A program made the position numbers and the translations under genes. The notes beneath the pieces were generated by a model, which searched no databases, was not told the origin of the DNA, and was given only the letters and a program-made list of their open reading frames with translations. A stretch of DNA of 64,000 nt from Coix lacryma-jobi var. lacryma-jobi (lineage: Eukaryota > Streptophyta > Magnoliopsida > Poales > Poaceae), in NCBI GenBank assembly GCA_009763385.1, contig CM019831.1:89067845-89131844 (forward strand), read 5' to 3'. Every line of letters starts with the position of its first letter. Position 1 is the first letter of the stretch. Of the stretch, positions 44,812 to 55,222 are shown piece by piece.

Positions 44812-46337
44812 ATGGGGGAAACATTTCAGTTCTTGTATCATAGACTAATTATTTTCTAGTTTGTTTTGTTTTTCTTTTGCATTTCAGCATACGCTTTTAC
44901 ATTCTGAGCTTCAAGTATATAATCTTTGAAATGTAATTAAGCTCTGTTTAGTATGCTCCGATGCTATTTGTTGATGCTAGTAGCTTATGCTCTTTCTGAT
45001 CACTAATACATGTTGTGAGCTGAGCTATTTTTGAATGGTGAACCTGCTTAATGAACTTAAAATTGAAAATGTTCACCATTGAGATATGCAACTAGCATTT
45101 GTAGGATATGTTGAATTCACTCGTGCTTTTCATATATGCTAGGTTGCTATGTCTCTAGTTCTGAGTCTGTCACTTGCTTGGTCTGATCATATTTTGTCAA
45201 TAAAATCTGAACCAAGTTTTAAGTGAATTGAAAAGATCGAGATGGGATTGCTTGTGAACGCATCACAGTTTCGAGACTGTTTCTCATTGCACTTTGAGTT
45301 AAACTTGAGCTGTGTAGTGTATGACCGAAACTGTTGCTTTAAGCTTCTGATTGCTTCTGCATAGGCTTCGCACAGTTGAAAAGTTAGGCAAGACAAGCTT
45401 TCAACCTCTCGCAATCACATGCTAAATTCTGAACTTGTGCTATTTCACCGCTGCAACTCCGATCTAAAATTTGAAATCACAAGTTATGCTTCATTCTATA
45501 GCATGATGGTTTTACTTTGCTAGGGGTAGTTCACCTTGTATACATGCTTAGCACTTGTCTGATTTCCTGTCTATACATGTTTAGTGCTATTTTGATGGTG
45601 AATACCTTTTTGGCTAAAAACTGCTCACTTTGCTCATATGTTCATATTTCATATTTGGTGATCAGTTTGAGCCTTTGCTAGCTTGTATGCTTTCCAGTGA
45701 GTCGTTGGAGCTATACTGTTTAGAGCATCTTTGCATTTTCTTGACTATATTCCTGAAGCTGCTAACTTGCATTTTTGACTCATATGCATGTTGGAAGGGG
45801 GAGAACTTCTCTTGTTGGCACTTTTGATTGGTGCATTTTCTGAGGGGGAGAAAATTGCTTTCGGTTCCTTTTGCTTGATGGTGCATTTTCAACTAAGGGG
45901 GAGAATTTGGACAAATCATGCCTCCCATGTTCAACTAAGGGGAGAGGAATCCGTTGTGTGCACCATGCAAGGGGGAGCTTGCTTTGCTTCTTGTTGGCCG
46001 TAAGGCTTTGGTATCGAGCTTTCTTTGCTAGTTGTGTTGAGCCTCTGTGCCTCTATCTTGAGGGACTAGCATTTTGCTTCGATTTTTCAATTGGCATTTG
46101 CTAGCGGTGTTGAGCCTGTTCTACCTCTTCTTGAGGGCTAGCTTTGCTTTGCTTGGTTGTGTCGAGCCGTTGCCCATGTCTTTGGGAACCAAGTTGTTCT
46201 GCTCTTTCCACTTGACCTTCTTCGGCTTTGCTAAGATTTTGGGTCATTTGGTCGAGTTTTCTCTCTCTCTTCCTTCCTTCCTTCCTTCTATTATGATTTG
46301 TGTTGGTAGTTGACAATGCACTCATCAAGGGGGAGAT
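44812..46337 (+). other. Sire1 3' region with repeated polypurine tracts and hairpins
   Basis: 1.5 kb between pol and the 3' LTR, with no envelope-like ORF. AAGGGGGAGA-type tracts recur near 45796, 45843, 45894, 45938 and 45967, and the last (46327-46337) directly primes the LTR. Repeated polypurine tracts are a known hallmark of Sireviruses. Three long hairpins lie at 46027-46203. Confidence 0.85.
46027..46203 (+). repeat. Three tandem stem-loops before the Sire1 3' LTR
   Basis: 46027-46070 (GCTAGT/ACTAGC), 46100-46142 (GCTAGC/GCTAGC) and 46152-46203 (CTTGGTT/AACCAAG). All enclose a related loop with TGTGTTGAGCC or TGTGTCGAGCC and CTTGAGG-like parts. Confidence 0.75.
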
Positions 46338-46720
46338 TGCGGATACATGGGTGTATGCCGAGTCTCTGAGTGATTGTCAACTAGGATAATGTGCATGTTC
46401 TTTGGCTTGTGTTGTGCAGGTGTCGAGCACGGAGACAGTGATCAGAGGCAAGGTGAAGGTCAAGTAGAGACGTGCCGTGCCGAGGGACCGAGAGTGGCGA
46501 AGGGCTGACGTGAGGCTTGGACTGAGGGACCGGTAGCCCGAGGATCAGCTGTGGTGGCTGGCAGCCTGGGATAGCGACGAGCGGAGACTTGCGGGCATGG
46601 TGTTGCTTGGGTCGAGGACCTGGGGACATGTGTCGGTGGACGGGGTGCACGGGCGGTGCATCCCCTCTACAGCTTCGGTTTGGTGGTAGAGCCAGTGAAA
46701 AACCATCGGGTGGACGGTTT

Positions 46721-46946
46721 CCATGTTTGGGCCTCAAAACCTGGGCGTGGATGGTTTCCGAGTTTGGCCACAAAACTCGGGCTGAGGACGGTTTCCAGGT
46801 TTGGGCCTCAAAACCTGGGTGCTGCGGGTTTTGCTGAGTTTGGGCCACAAAACTCAGGCTTGGTGGGCTGGTTTCCCGGTTTGGGCCTCAAAACCGGGGG
46901 TTGGCTGTGAAGGCTGGTTTCCCAGTTTGGGCCACCAAACCAGGGG
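46721..46946 (+). repeat. Covarying hairpin array, Sire1 3' LTR
   Basis: The same six units as in the 5' LTR. Here the second unit is fully paired (CCGAG/CTCGG) and the last is decayed. Confidence 0.85.
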
Positions 46947-47742
46947 TGCGACGTCCAGGAAAAGGACGCAGAGCGGTGGCGGCACGTGGCGGCAATCGGG
47001 AGGTTGTGTCGAGGCAACGCTACGAGTTGTGCGGGCGTAGCCGTCGGATCCACCTACCATCGAGTTGGTCCAGAATAACCTTACGGTTTAGCTGGTTCGC
47101 TCTGTGAGTAGTTAGGGGTAGAGTGGGAATTAGGAATAGTTAGAATTAGGATAAGTAGGGGGAGACACCCACCTCCCCATCTATCTCAGTCATTTGCTCT
47201 TTGCTTCTAGGGTTTCCTGTTCTCCCAATCCCCTGCTGTAGCTAGCTGAGATCCGCAGAGAACCATACCTTTGTGTACTGGAGATTTTGAGGAAGTGAGA
47301 CCGTATCCTCACGGTTGTAGCGTGTGGTAGCCACACGGTTGCAGATCAATGTGTTGATTCGTGTTTTGGTTCGTGTTCTTCGGGTTCTTCATTTCTCCTC
47401 GTTTTCCCATCGCTCGATCTCTCCCTATACTGCGTCTTTGCGAAATCCGTTTGAATCAACTTGTTCGTATTTGAAAGGAGTTCACTTCCACCGAAGGAAT
47501 TTATCTAACTCCTCACGAACAAGTAGATCGGGTTGATTTCGTTTTCGTGGCGCTTTTCGGTTCATCCTCCTCCCCTTTTGATTTCCCGGTGTTTGAGTTG
47601 ATTTGAGCAGATGATTTCTTGGGGATAGTGTCCTAACTACTCCGTGATCATCCTCTCCAAGTTTGGGAATGTGGGATTTTGGATTGAATCGATTTGGAGA
47701 AGATTTGGGTGAAGGGCGACCAAAATCGCCCTCACTGGAAGT

Positions 47743-48006
47743 TTGCGGACAGTCCGCCGTCCCAGTCGCGGACAGTCCGCGCGTCGGGGACGAGCCGGAC
47801 CAGTGGCCCAGTTCTTCGGCTGTTTGGTTTTTGTTTGACCGGCGGACAGTCCGCCGTTGAAGTTTGCGGACAGTCTAGGAGACGTCCAGCAAGACTTCAG
47901 TAGCACTGCTGTTTTGCGTATTCTGCCGGCGGACAGTCCGCCAGTGAACCGCGGACAGTCCGGCCTTTGGCGGACAGTCCGGGACTCCAGGTCCGGACAG
48001 TCCGGG
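47743..48006 (+). repeat. GCGGACAGTCCGC palindrome array, Sire1 3' LTR
   Basis: About nine GGACAGTCC cores, better preserved than in the 5' LTR. Confidence 0.85.
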
Positions 48007-48428
48007 ATCCTGCTGTAGCCTCCGGTTTAGTGCGTTTGCTCTCTCGGCTTGTTCGCTTGGTTTTTGGACTTCTCGTTTGGCCTTGTAGTTGACCAAGGAA
48101 TCTCTCTAGGTATCTTTGCTACTTGTTAGCATCGGTATTTGGGGATTTCTCGACGTACCCGTCTATCTACGTTCGGGACTTGGTTTTTGAGGGTCGAACT
48201 TGATCCGGTGCTTTTGCCGTTTGGTTTGCTATCGCTTTGTGGTGCCTCGCTGTGATCCTAGGGATCATCCACCCTCTTCCAAGGGTCGTGGGCATCACGG
48301 TTTCGATCGAAGCTTTAGGGGGTAGATTATGGGGACAATAGGCCAAAGTTTTGAGAGAAATTTTTGAGCTCCCATTCACCCCCCCCCCTTTGGTCGCCTT
48401 GCTATTGCATTCTCGGTCCTTCACAACC

Positions 48429-50414
48429 GCACCCACCAGCGCTGACTCCTTTTTCCCCTCGCACACGCACTGACACCGTGGGTCCACCTGTCAGCTCGTC
48501 GGTCCCCAACCTCCCGCGCGAACACCCTCACCCACCACAGCGCGATATACGCGCCCTTCCCTGAGTCGTCCTCACCCTCTCCGCTAGATCCGGAGATCAA
48601 ATCCGCAGCCACCACCACCAGCCCTAGCCACGCTCGCGCCCTAGCCCCCCTTTCACCCTTCCAAAGACCACCGCCTCCGCCCGTGCCCTTGCCATGCTCG
48701 GTTTAAGCTCAACCTCACCCACGGCGCTTGCCACCGCTCTCCCTCTGCACTCCATCGAATTCGCAAAGCCATGCCGCGACGGGAAGGCTCCTCTTCGGTG
48801 AACATCGACACCCAGGGACGTCTTCCACCGGAGCAGAGCACCGCTGTCCGCCTTCCGTTGTCCACCACCTCGGCAGAGCTCCCTCCGGCCGCTCCGACCG
48901 CTCTGGTGAGCTCTCCTCCATCTCCTCTCTCTCCCAGTACCCTCCGCTTGGTAAGTCGTGGCCTGTAGGTCGCCCTCGCGCGCGCGGGCGAGCTTGCTGC
49001 CCTGGATTCATGGCGCCGCCGCGCCTGCTCAAAGCGCCGCCGCGCGAAAAGCCACCGGCGGCCAGATTCCCGTGGACCTAGTCCGTTCCGCCGAGTCAGC
49101 CGGTCCACATGCCACGTGGTACACCGGGCCAATCAGGTCACGCCACGTCACGCCCGTCAGCTCCACGTGGCGCCACGCGGACGCCACGCCAGCATCTGCA
49201 CGGCGCTCCTGACCAGTTTGCAGTAAAGCCCCTCGGCTTTCCACGAATCAACCTGCTGTCCCACCTAGACTGTTGATTGAGTCTAGGGAAAATCTTAGTT
49301 TAGCCCCTATGTTTCCGGAGAAATGAGGCGCGGTCCCCGCGCCACCTCACCGTGCTTTCGTCTGCGTGGCACGCCGGATCCAGTGGTGTCACACCACGTG
49401 GCGCCACGTCTGCACCACGTGGGCGCTCGCACGCCAGCACAGACCGGTCACGGTCATTTCGCAAAAAGGTCCTCGGATTATTTCCAAATCAACCCGTCGT
49501 CCATCCGACACTATGCACTGAGTCATCCGAAACTTGCATCCTAGCCCCTGCACTCCTACCAAAATGAGGCCCGGTCCAAGTGTCTTTTAAATACAGATTT
49601 TATTTATTTAAAATACGAAAATGAGTTCAACTGATTTATAGTTTTGCCACTACACTTCAAACGCGCATAACTTGCTCATTTTATCTCCGATTCGACCCGT
49701 TCAAGTCGCGTTAGATTCGTCTTGTCGTGCTCTATGCAGTAGATCAGTTTACGTTCTATTTTACTACTGTATGATGTACAGTTTCTTATATGCTTTGCTT
49801 GGACCATGTATTGATGTGTGATCCAGAGAGTGCGGAGTACGAGAACGCTCTAGACCCTTCTTGTGATCCTGTAGTTTCGACCCAGCCCGAAGGCAAGTGT
49901 CCTTGAACATCTTGCTCCTGTATTTATTTTATTTTGAGTTAGAGTAGTTAGATCCAGTAGATGCATGCAGTCTTAAATTGAATCCCATGATATGGTTTAC
50001 TAGCACTTGATTATATTTTTGTTGACACCTGGTTTGGGATGGATTGGGTAGAAGTCATGCTTAGCCTTGCTGTCTTGGGTTGGGATGGTTAATTATAATT
50101 AATTCTGATTAATGATCCAGGAAACATGGACTGGTAATGAGTAGTATGGTGAGTATTTAAATCCGGCAGGATGGACCGTATTGGAGGTTTTGTGCCGTGG
50201 ACTTGGCAGCTGGTTTTGGATTTTGGTTCTGGGCTTGTGCTAGATTTATCCTGCCTGGATCCCTAGGACCCGGTTCTTAGAGCATGTAACCTGGCAAAAC
50301 AGCGCAAACCATGAGGCCTATATGGCTCTGGGACTGGCTAAGTAATTAGTTTCCTCCAAGTTGAGGGTTTACACGGGGTCGGATTTGTGGCACAAGAGGG
50401 GGCTTCTGCAGAGG
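48429..50414 (+). mobile_element. Non-autonomous Tekay-like element, LTR A part 2
   Basis: The continuation of the LTR from 22961. It is GC-rich up to about 49560 and AT-rich after, matching 61745-63855. It lacks about 90 bp present at about 62418-62505 in LTR B and a shorter block near 61940. The open frames here (for example 48653-49132) change between the two LTRs and carry no motif. Confidence 0.9.
49814..49892 (+). other. First block of a possible split acidic ORF in LTR A
   Basis: An ATG at 49814 opens a short Asp/Glu-rich frame (DPESAEYENALDPSCDP) that ends at AAG/GCAAGT, a perfect GC-type splice-donor match. The acidic block at 60488-60549 (VYDEEQELREDGGYDPDD) is in phase with it. 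A homologous first block lies in LTR B near 63251-63329. Confidence 0.3.
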
Positions 50415-50819
50415 TGCGGATACATGGGTGTATGCCGAGTCTCTGTGTGATGAGTGATTGTCAACGGAGATGATGTGCATGTTCTTTGGCTTGTGTTGTG
50501 CAGGTGTCGAGCACGGAGACAGTGATCGATGGCGGGTGAAGGTCAAGTTGCGACGTGCCGTGCCGACGGACCGGGCGCGATGAAGGATGGGCGTGCCGTG
50601 CGGCGGACGTGCCATGCCGATGTATCGGACGGTGAAGGGCGGACGTGGACTTGGACTGATGGACTGGAGGCCGGAGGATCAGCTGTGGTGGCTGGCAGCC
50701 TGCGACAGCGACAAGCGGAGAAGTGCGATCATGTCGGTGGAAGGGGTGCACAGGCGGTGCATCCCCTCTACGACACCGGTTTGTTGGTAGAGCCCGGGAA
50801 AAACCAACGGTGGACGGTT

Positions 50820-51076
50820 TCCAGGTTTGGGCCTCAAAACCTGGGTGCTGGGTTTCCAGGTTGAGCCACAAAACCTGGGCGCGACGGTTTCCAGGTTGAG
50901 CCTCAAAACCTGGGCGTGGGCCGGTTTCCGAGTTTGGGCCTCAAAACTCGGGCGCGGACGGTTTCCGAGTTTGGCCACAAAACTCGGGCGGGAGGCTGGT
51001 TTTCTGGTTTGGGCCTCAAAACCGGGGGCTGATGGAAAAGGCTGGTTTCCCGGTTTGGGCCACAAAACCGGGGGTG
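50820..51076 (+). repeat. Covarying hairpin array, Sire2 5' LTR
   Basis: Seven units, with stems CCAGG/CCTGG three times, CCGAG/CTCGG twice and CCCGG/CCGGG-type twice. The loops are the same as in Sire1. Confidence 0.85.
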
Positions 51077-51857
51077 CAGAGTGGTGGCGGCACGTGGCGG
51101 CGATCTGAAGGTTGCGTGGAGGCGACGCGGAAGACCGTGCGGGCGTGGCCGTCGGATCTACCTACCACCAGCGGGTGGACTAGAATAGCCTTAGGGTTAG
51201 GCTGGTCCGCTCTGTAATTAGAGTAGAGAGGGGTAGAGTAGGAAATAGACTTAGGCTAGGTTAGTATAAGTAGTCCAGGGGAGACACCCTCCTCCCCATC
51301 TCAGCTATCTCAGTTTTAGCTATTTCAGTTAGTGCCTTCATTTGCTAGGGTTTCCTGCTCTCCCATCCCCTGCTTTAGCTAGTTGAGATCCGCAGAGAGA
51401 CTCCACTCTGTGTACTGTTGATTCGAGGAAGTGAGGCCGTATCCTCACCTTGGATCCCATCTCTTGGTGTCAATTCGCGTTTTGATTTCATGTTCATCAT
51501 GTTCTTCGCGGATTACTTTGTGCCTTGAGTTTTCCCGTCGCTTGATCTTTGTGCTCGGTTCATCTTTTGCGATTCCGTTTGAACTGAGTTGTTCTAGATC
51601 GTGAGGCACTTCTTTCCACCGAAAGAAATCATCTCTAACCTCACGGTCTAGGAGATCGATCAAGTTTTAGTTTCGGGTCTCCTTTTTTCTCCTTTCCCCC
51701 AAAATTCTTCGATTCACCGATTTGGAGTTAGGTTCGAGCCATGATCTCTTAGGGATAGCTCACTAACCTCCTTGTGACTCATCTCACCAAGTTTGATCCC
51801 TAGAGGAATTGGTTTGGGTGAGATCGAGGCGAATCGGTGCTCGAACGGGGCTGCTGC

Positions 51858-52152
51858 GGGGTGACCGGACGCTGTCATCGGGGTGACCGGACGCGTCCGG
51901 TGTTTGAACACCGCGCAGGGTTTTCTGGGTGCTGACCGGACTCATTCGACCGGACGCTCGATCCTGGCAGTGACCGGACACACCAGGGGCACTGTTCCTG
52001 TGTCTGTCTGCTTCTGACCGGACGCTAGGGTTGTGACCGGACGCTTGAGCCTTGTGCGTCCGGTCCAACACAGAGAGCTCCCAGAACGGCTTTCTCTCGA
52101 CCGGACGCGTCCGGTGGACATCGACCGGACGCACCAGTGAGTCCGGTCAGTG
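51858..52152 (+). repeat. ACCGGACGCGTCCGGT palindrome array, Sire2 5' LTR
   Basis: About eleven GACCGGACGC or GCGTCCGGTC motifs, two of them fused into the full palindrome. They occupy the position where Sire1 has its GCGGACAGTCCGC array. Confidence 0.85.
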
Positions 52153-52420
52153 CTGTTTTCCACTGATTCGTTCGCGGCTTGCTCGTTCGTCGACGGATTT
52201 GAGTTCCGTCTTTTCGGTTGGCTTTCTAGGGTTGTGTAGTGTCCCGCTGTGCTTCTAGGAAGCATCCACCCTACATCTAGGGTCGTGGACATTGCCAAGT
52301 CCTAGGGTTTGCTTTTGGGGTTGTTCTTGGGACAGTGGTTACTAGTTTCCGAAAGGAAATTTTGTAGCTCCCATTCACCCCCCCTCTGGTCGCTTTCGGG
52401 TAGCTTCTCGGTCCTTCAAT

Positions 52421-52432
52421 TGGTATCAGAGC
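52421..52432 (+). promoter_or_regulatory. Sire2 primer-binding site
   Basis: TGGTATCAGAGC, a perfect tRNA-Met type site. Confidence 0.9.
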
Positions 52433-52481
52433 AGGTTAAGGATCTTCCACCTTAGCCGGTTCCAGATCCACCGAAGGCGAC

Positions 52482-55217
52482 ATGGATCGCGGCGTGGGCA
52501 AACCGCCGTTTTTCGATGGGACGAACTATGCGTATTGGCAGATACGTATGTCGGCCTATCTGCAGAGTTTGGGCGCTACTATCTGGGATATTTGCAACTC
52601 CCCTGATTACGTGGTCTTGGCTGCTCGTGTGACTCAGCAGCAGATCGATGAGCACGATGCCAATAGCCGAGCCCGTAATGCTCTTTTCTCTTGTTTGAGC
52701 ATGGGTGAGTTTGATCGTGTTTCTCACCTCTCTACGGCTCGGGAGATCTGGGACACCCTCATGCGTTTTCATGAGGGCACCTCTCAAGTCAAAACCCGAC
52801 TCTACGAGTCGTTCAAGAGAGAGTATGAGAACTTCCGACATCAGCCTGGCGAGAGCATAGAGAGTTTATTCGCTCGCTTTCAGGTGATTGTCAACAGGAT
52901 GCGGGCTAACCGAGAGCAGTTGCCTTTTGATGATCATGAGCGTGCTTTGAAGCTTTTGCACACTCTTGATCGTTCGGTGTGGGACTCCAAAGTTCAGGCG
53001 ATCATCGAATCCCCGAACTATGAGACTCTCACCTGCGACGAGCTCTTCAGTAAGCTCAAGTCCAGTGAGATTGATGCTATGGCGAGGGCTTCTTTTGAAA
53101 ATCCTTCTCACCCGTCCATGGCTTTGATTTCTGGCTCTTCCTCTAACCCCTCAGCTGGATTTGCGCTCTCTTCTCTCTTTTCTGTGATAGAGGACCAGCT
53201 GGAGTCTTTGGGAGACGACGAGTTGGCTTTGCTTGCCAACCGGTTCTCGCGGTTCCACAACAACCGCATGAACCGTCGTCGAGGAGGAGGACGCACGGGA
53301 TGCTACGAATGCGGCGACCCCGACCACTTCATCGCCGACTGCCCCAAGAAGAAGAACAAGCACTCGGGCAAGGGCGAACATGGGCGCAAGCACGACTCCA
53401 AGTACAAGGAGAAGCACGTCCCCCCAAGGCACAAGAAACGGGGCGGCTTCGACAAAGAGTACATCAAGAAGAAGTACTTGGAGAAACAGCAAGCTGAGCA
53501 GCGTGCGTTCTTCGCCACGCTCAGCGACGTCGACGGCTCGGATGACGACTCCGCTGGCTCCAGCGATGACGAGTCCGTGAAGAAGAAGCTGGAAGACAAG
53601 TTCAACGGCTTGTGCTTCTTCGCCGGCGACGGAGGCCTGTGCACCATGGCGCTCGGAGATGAGGTCGACGGCGAGCCGGAGCGTACCCCTCGGAACGACG
53701 ACGACGACGACACCTCCCAGGTATCTCTCACCTACGACGAGCTTTCCTCCGAGGTTGAGAAGTTGACTGCTGCCCTCCTTAGCCAAGATAAGTTGCTTAG
53801 GCGTGCCGCTAGAGAGCGCAAGGAGTTTAGGCAGAAGTGGGAGGACACGGTGAAGGAGCTTGAGTTCGCTCGGTCCACCGTGGTAGTGTCGGAGGAGGCG
53901 GAGTGCGAGTCGTGCACCGCGCACATGACTGACCTTCTCACTCTGAGAGGTAAGTATGCTGCGTTGGTAGATGAGGTGGATGAGCTCCGTGCTAGGCCGC
54001 AGCTGTTGGGTGCGTGCAAGACTTGTCCTGTCTTGCAATCCGAGTTGGCAGAGAAGAATGCCAAGCTTGAGTCCTTAGAGAAGGCCAGCTCGGATAGCAC
54101 TTGTGTCACGAGGTGTGCTTTTTGTGAGGGCCTGCAGATGGAGATTGCGAATGTGAAGCATGGCAAGATGCAAACCGAGGAAGAAAACACATACCTTCGG
54201 TCCATCTTGTCATGGGTCTCCAGTAGTGAGCCGCAGCTCGGGATGATGATCTCCCAATTCAAGCGAGCTGTTGGTGCCCCTGGTGTAGGTTTTGCTCAGA
54301 GTGTTGATCTCTCAGCTTTTGGGAAGATTGGAGAGTCTAGTGGTCTGAACCCATGTGAGAAGCCCAATTCCACCACTACTCCCAAACTTGCCAAGCTTCC
54401 ACTCAAAGAGCCAGCCAAGCCTATCACCAAAGATGGTGTGGTTGAGGAACCCCTGAGAGCTCCTCCCAAGAACCCAGTTTGGGCACCCAAGCCAAACCAC
54501 CTCAGAAACAAGCTTGATGCTATGCCACCCATTCGTGAGGAGTTGCCACAGAAGGGCAAAGGCAAAGTGAGCCACACCCACAGCCCTGGTCACCAACAAC
54601 CCCCTTTGCGTGCGGTGAGGTACCAGTGTGATTTTTGTGGGAGAGATGGTCACTTGAGCGAGTTCTGCTTTCGGCGCAAGCGAGAGGCGCGCAGGGCTCG
54701 GGAGATGGAGAGCCCGGACATGTATCATCCAGCTCATGGTGGACATGTGCCGAAGGCTCAGAAGAGAGCTGCTAGGTCCGGACGTCAAGGTCCCCGGCCT
54801 AGGCAGGAGGTGAGAGCCCCAAGGAGGGAGACTAGGCCTAGAGGTCCAGCACCTCAGTTTGTTAGGCCTAGACAGGAGAGAGCTCCGAGGAGAGACGCTA
54901 GAGCAGTTGAGCCCCAGGCTCCTAGGCGTAAACCTCGTAGAGAGCGTGCCCGACGGGGTCCTGCTTTTGCAGGTAACGGACCCCGTGGCGGAGGCTTTGT
55001 TGAGCGCTTTCCCCCACCGCAGGTTGAGTATCGCGGTGAGCGCTTCTTCCCTAGCGGACCACGTTTTCCTCAGCGTGGTGATCGCTTCCCTCGTAGACGT
55101 GCTAGGAATGGTTTTTACACTAACCCTTCTTTTGAGCAGCCGGCCCAACACTGGTTTTCCCCGTATTTCACTAACCCCAGTGTTGGACCGTATGCTCACC
55201 CTATGTCTTTTTATTGA
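52482..55217 (+). CDS. gag: Sire2 gag, intact
   Basis: 911 residues without stop or frameshift, starting MDRGVGKPPFFDG. The capsid-like region covers about residues 1-240 and includes FRHQPGESIESLFARFQ. CCHC knuckle 1 (CYECGDPDHFIADC) is at residues 274-287, followed by a Lys-rich block and an acidic stretch. A coiled-coil-prone segment follows (about 410-540, VEKLTAALLSQDKLLRRAA). CCHC knuckle 2 (CDFCGRDGHLSEFC) is near 716. The Arg-rich tail (about 755-880) is longer than in Sire1. It ends in the conserved QHWFSPYFTNPSVGPYAHP motif. Sirevirus gag proteins are known for unusual length and partner-binding regions. The gene looks functional. Confidence 0.93.
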   Translation: MDRGVGKPPFFDGTNYAYWQIRMSAYLQSLGATIWDICNSPDYVVLAARVTQQQIDEHDANSRARNALFSCLSMGEFDRVSHLSTAREIWDTLMRFHEGTSQVKTRLYESFKREYENFRHQPGESIESLFARFQVIVNRMRANREQLPFDDHERALKLLHTLDRSVWDSKVQAIIESPNYETLTCDELFSKLKSSEIDAMARASFENPSHPSMALISGSSSNPSAGFALSSLFSVIEDQLESLGDDELALLANRFSRFHNNRMNRRRGGGRTGCYECGDPDHFIADCPKKKNKHSGKGEHGRKHDSKYKEKHVPPRHKKRGGFDKEYIKKKYLEKQQAEQRAFFATLSDVDGSDDDSAGSSDDESVKKKLEDKFNGLCFFAGDGGLCTMALGDEVDGEPERTPRNDDDDDTSQVSLTYDELSSEVEKLTAALLSQDKLLRRAARERKEFRQKWEDTVKELEFARSTVVVSEEAECESCTAHMTDLLTLRGKYAALVDEVDELRARPQLLGACKTCPVLQSELAEKNAKLESLEKASSDSTCVTRCAFCEGLQMEIANVKHGKMQTEEENTYLRSILSWVSSSEPQLGMMISQFKRAVGAPGVGFAQSVDLSAFGKIGESSGLNPCEKPNSTTTPKLAKLPLKEPAKPITKDGVVEEPLRAPPKNPVWAPKPNHLRNKLDAMPPIREELPQKGKGKVSHTHSPGHQQPPLRAVRYQCDFCGRDGHLSEFCFRRKREARRAREMESPDMYHPAHGGHVPKAQKRAARSGRQGPRPRQEVRAPRRETRPRGPAPQFVRPRQERAPRRDARAVEPQAPRRKPRRERARRGPAFAGNGPRGGGFVERFPPPQVEYRGERFFPSGPRFPQRGDRFPRRRARNGFYTNPSFEQPAQHWFSPYFTNPSVGPYAHPMSFY

Positions 55218-55222
55218 TGTAG

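Larger units (their letters stand above)
46338..48423 (+). mobile_element. Sire1 3' LTR
   Basis: A 2086-bp LTR, TGCGGATACATGG to GGTCCTTCA. By eye it differs from the 5' LTR by a few percent, including a 7-bp loss near the start, so Sire1 is older than the Tekay element inside it. Target duplication CAACC follows at 48424-48428. Confidence 0.92.
50415..52418 (+). mobile_element. Sire2 5' LTR
   Basis: A 2004-bp LTR, TGCGGATACATGG to GGTCCTTCA. It differs from the 3' LTR (57666-59669) at only about seven positions seen by eye. A TATAAGTA motif lies near 51264. The left flank is AGAGG (50410-50414) and the right flank AGTGG (59670-59674), one mismatch; LTR B has AGTGG at the empty site. Confidence 0.95.

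Noticed and set aside
44812..46337. Envelope-like ORF after Sire1 pol
   Set aside because: Some Sireviruses have one, but here no frame is long enough and no membrane or signal segment is visible; the region consists of polypurine tracts and hairpins.
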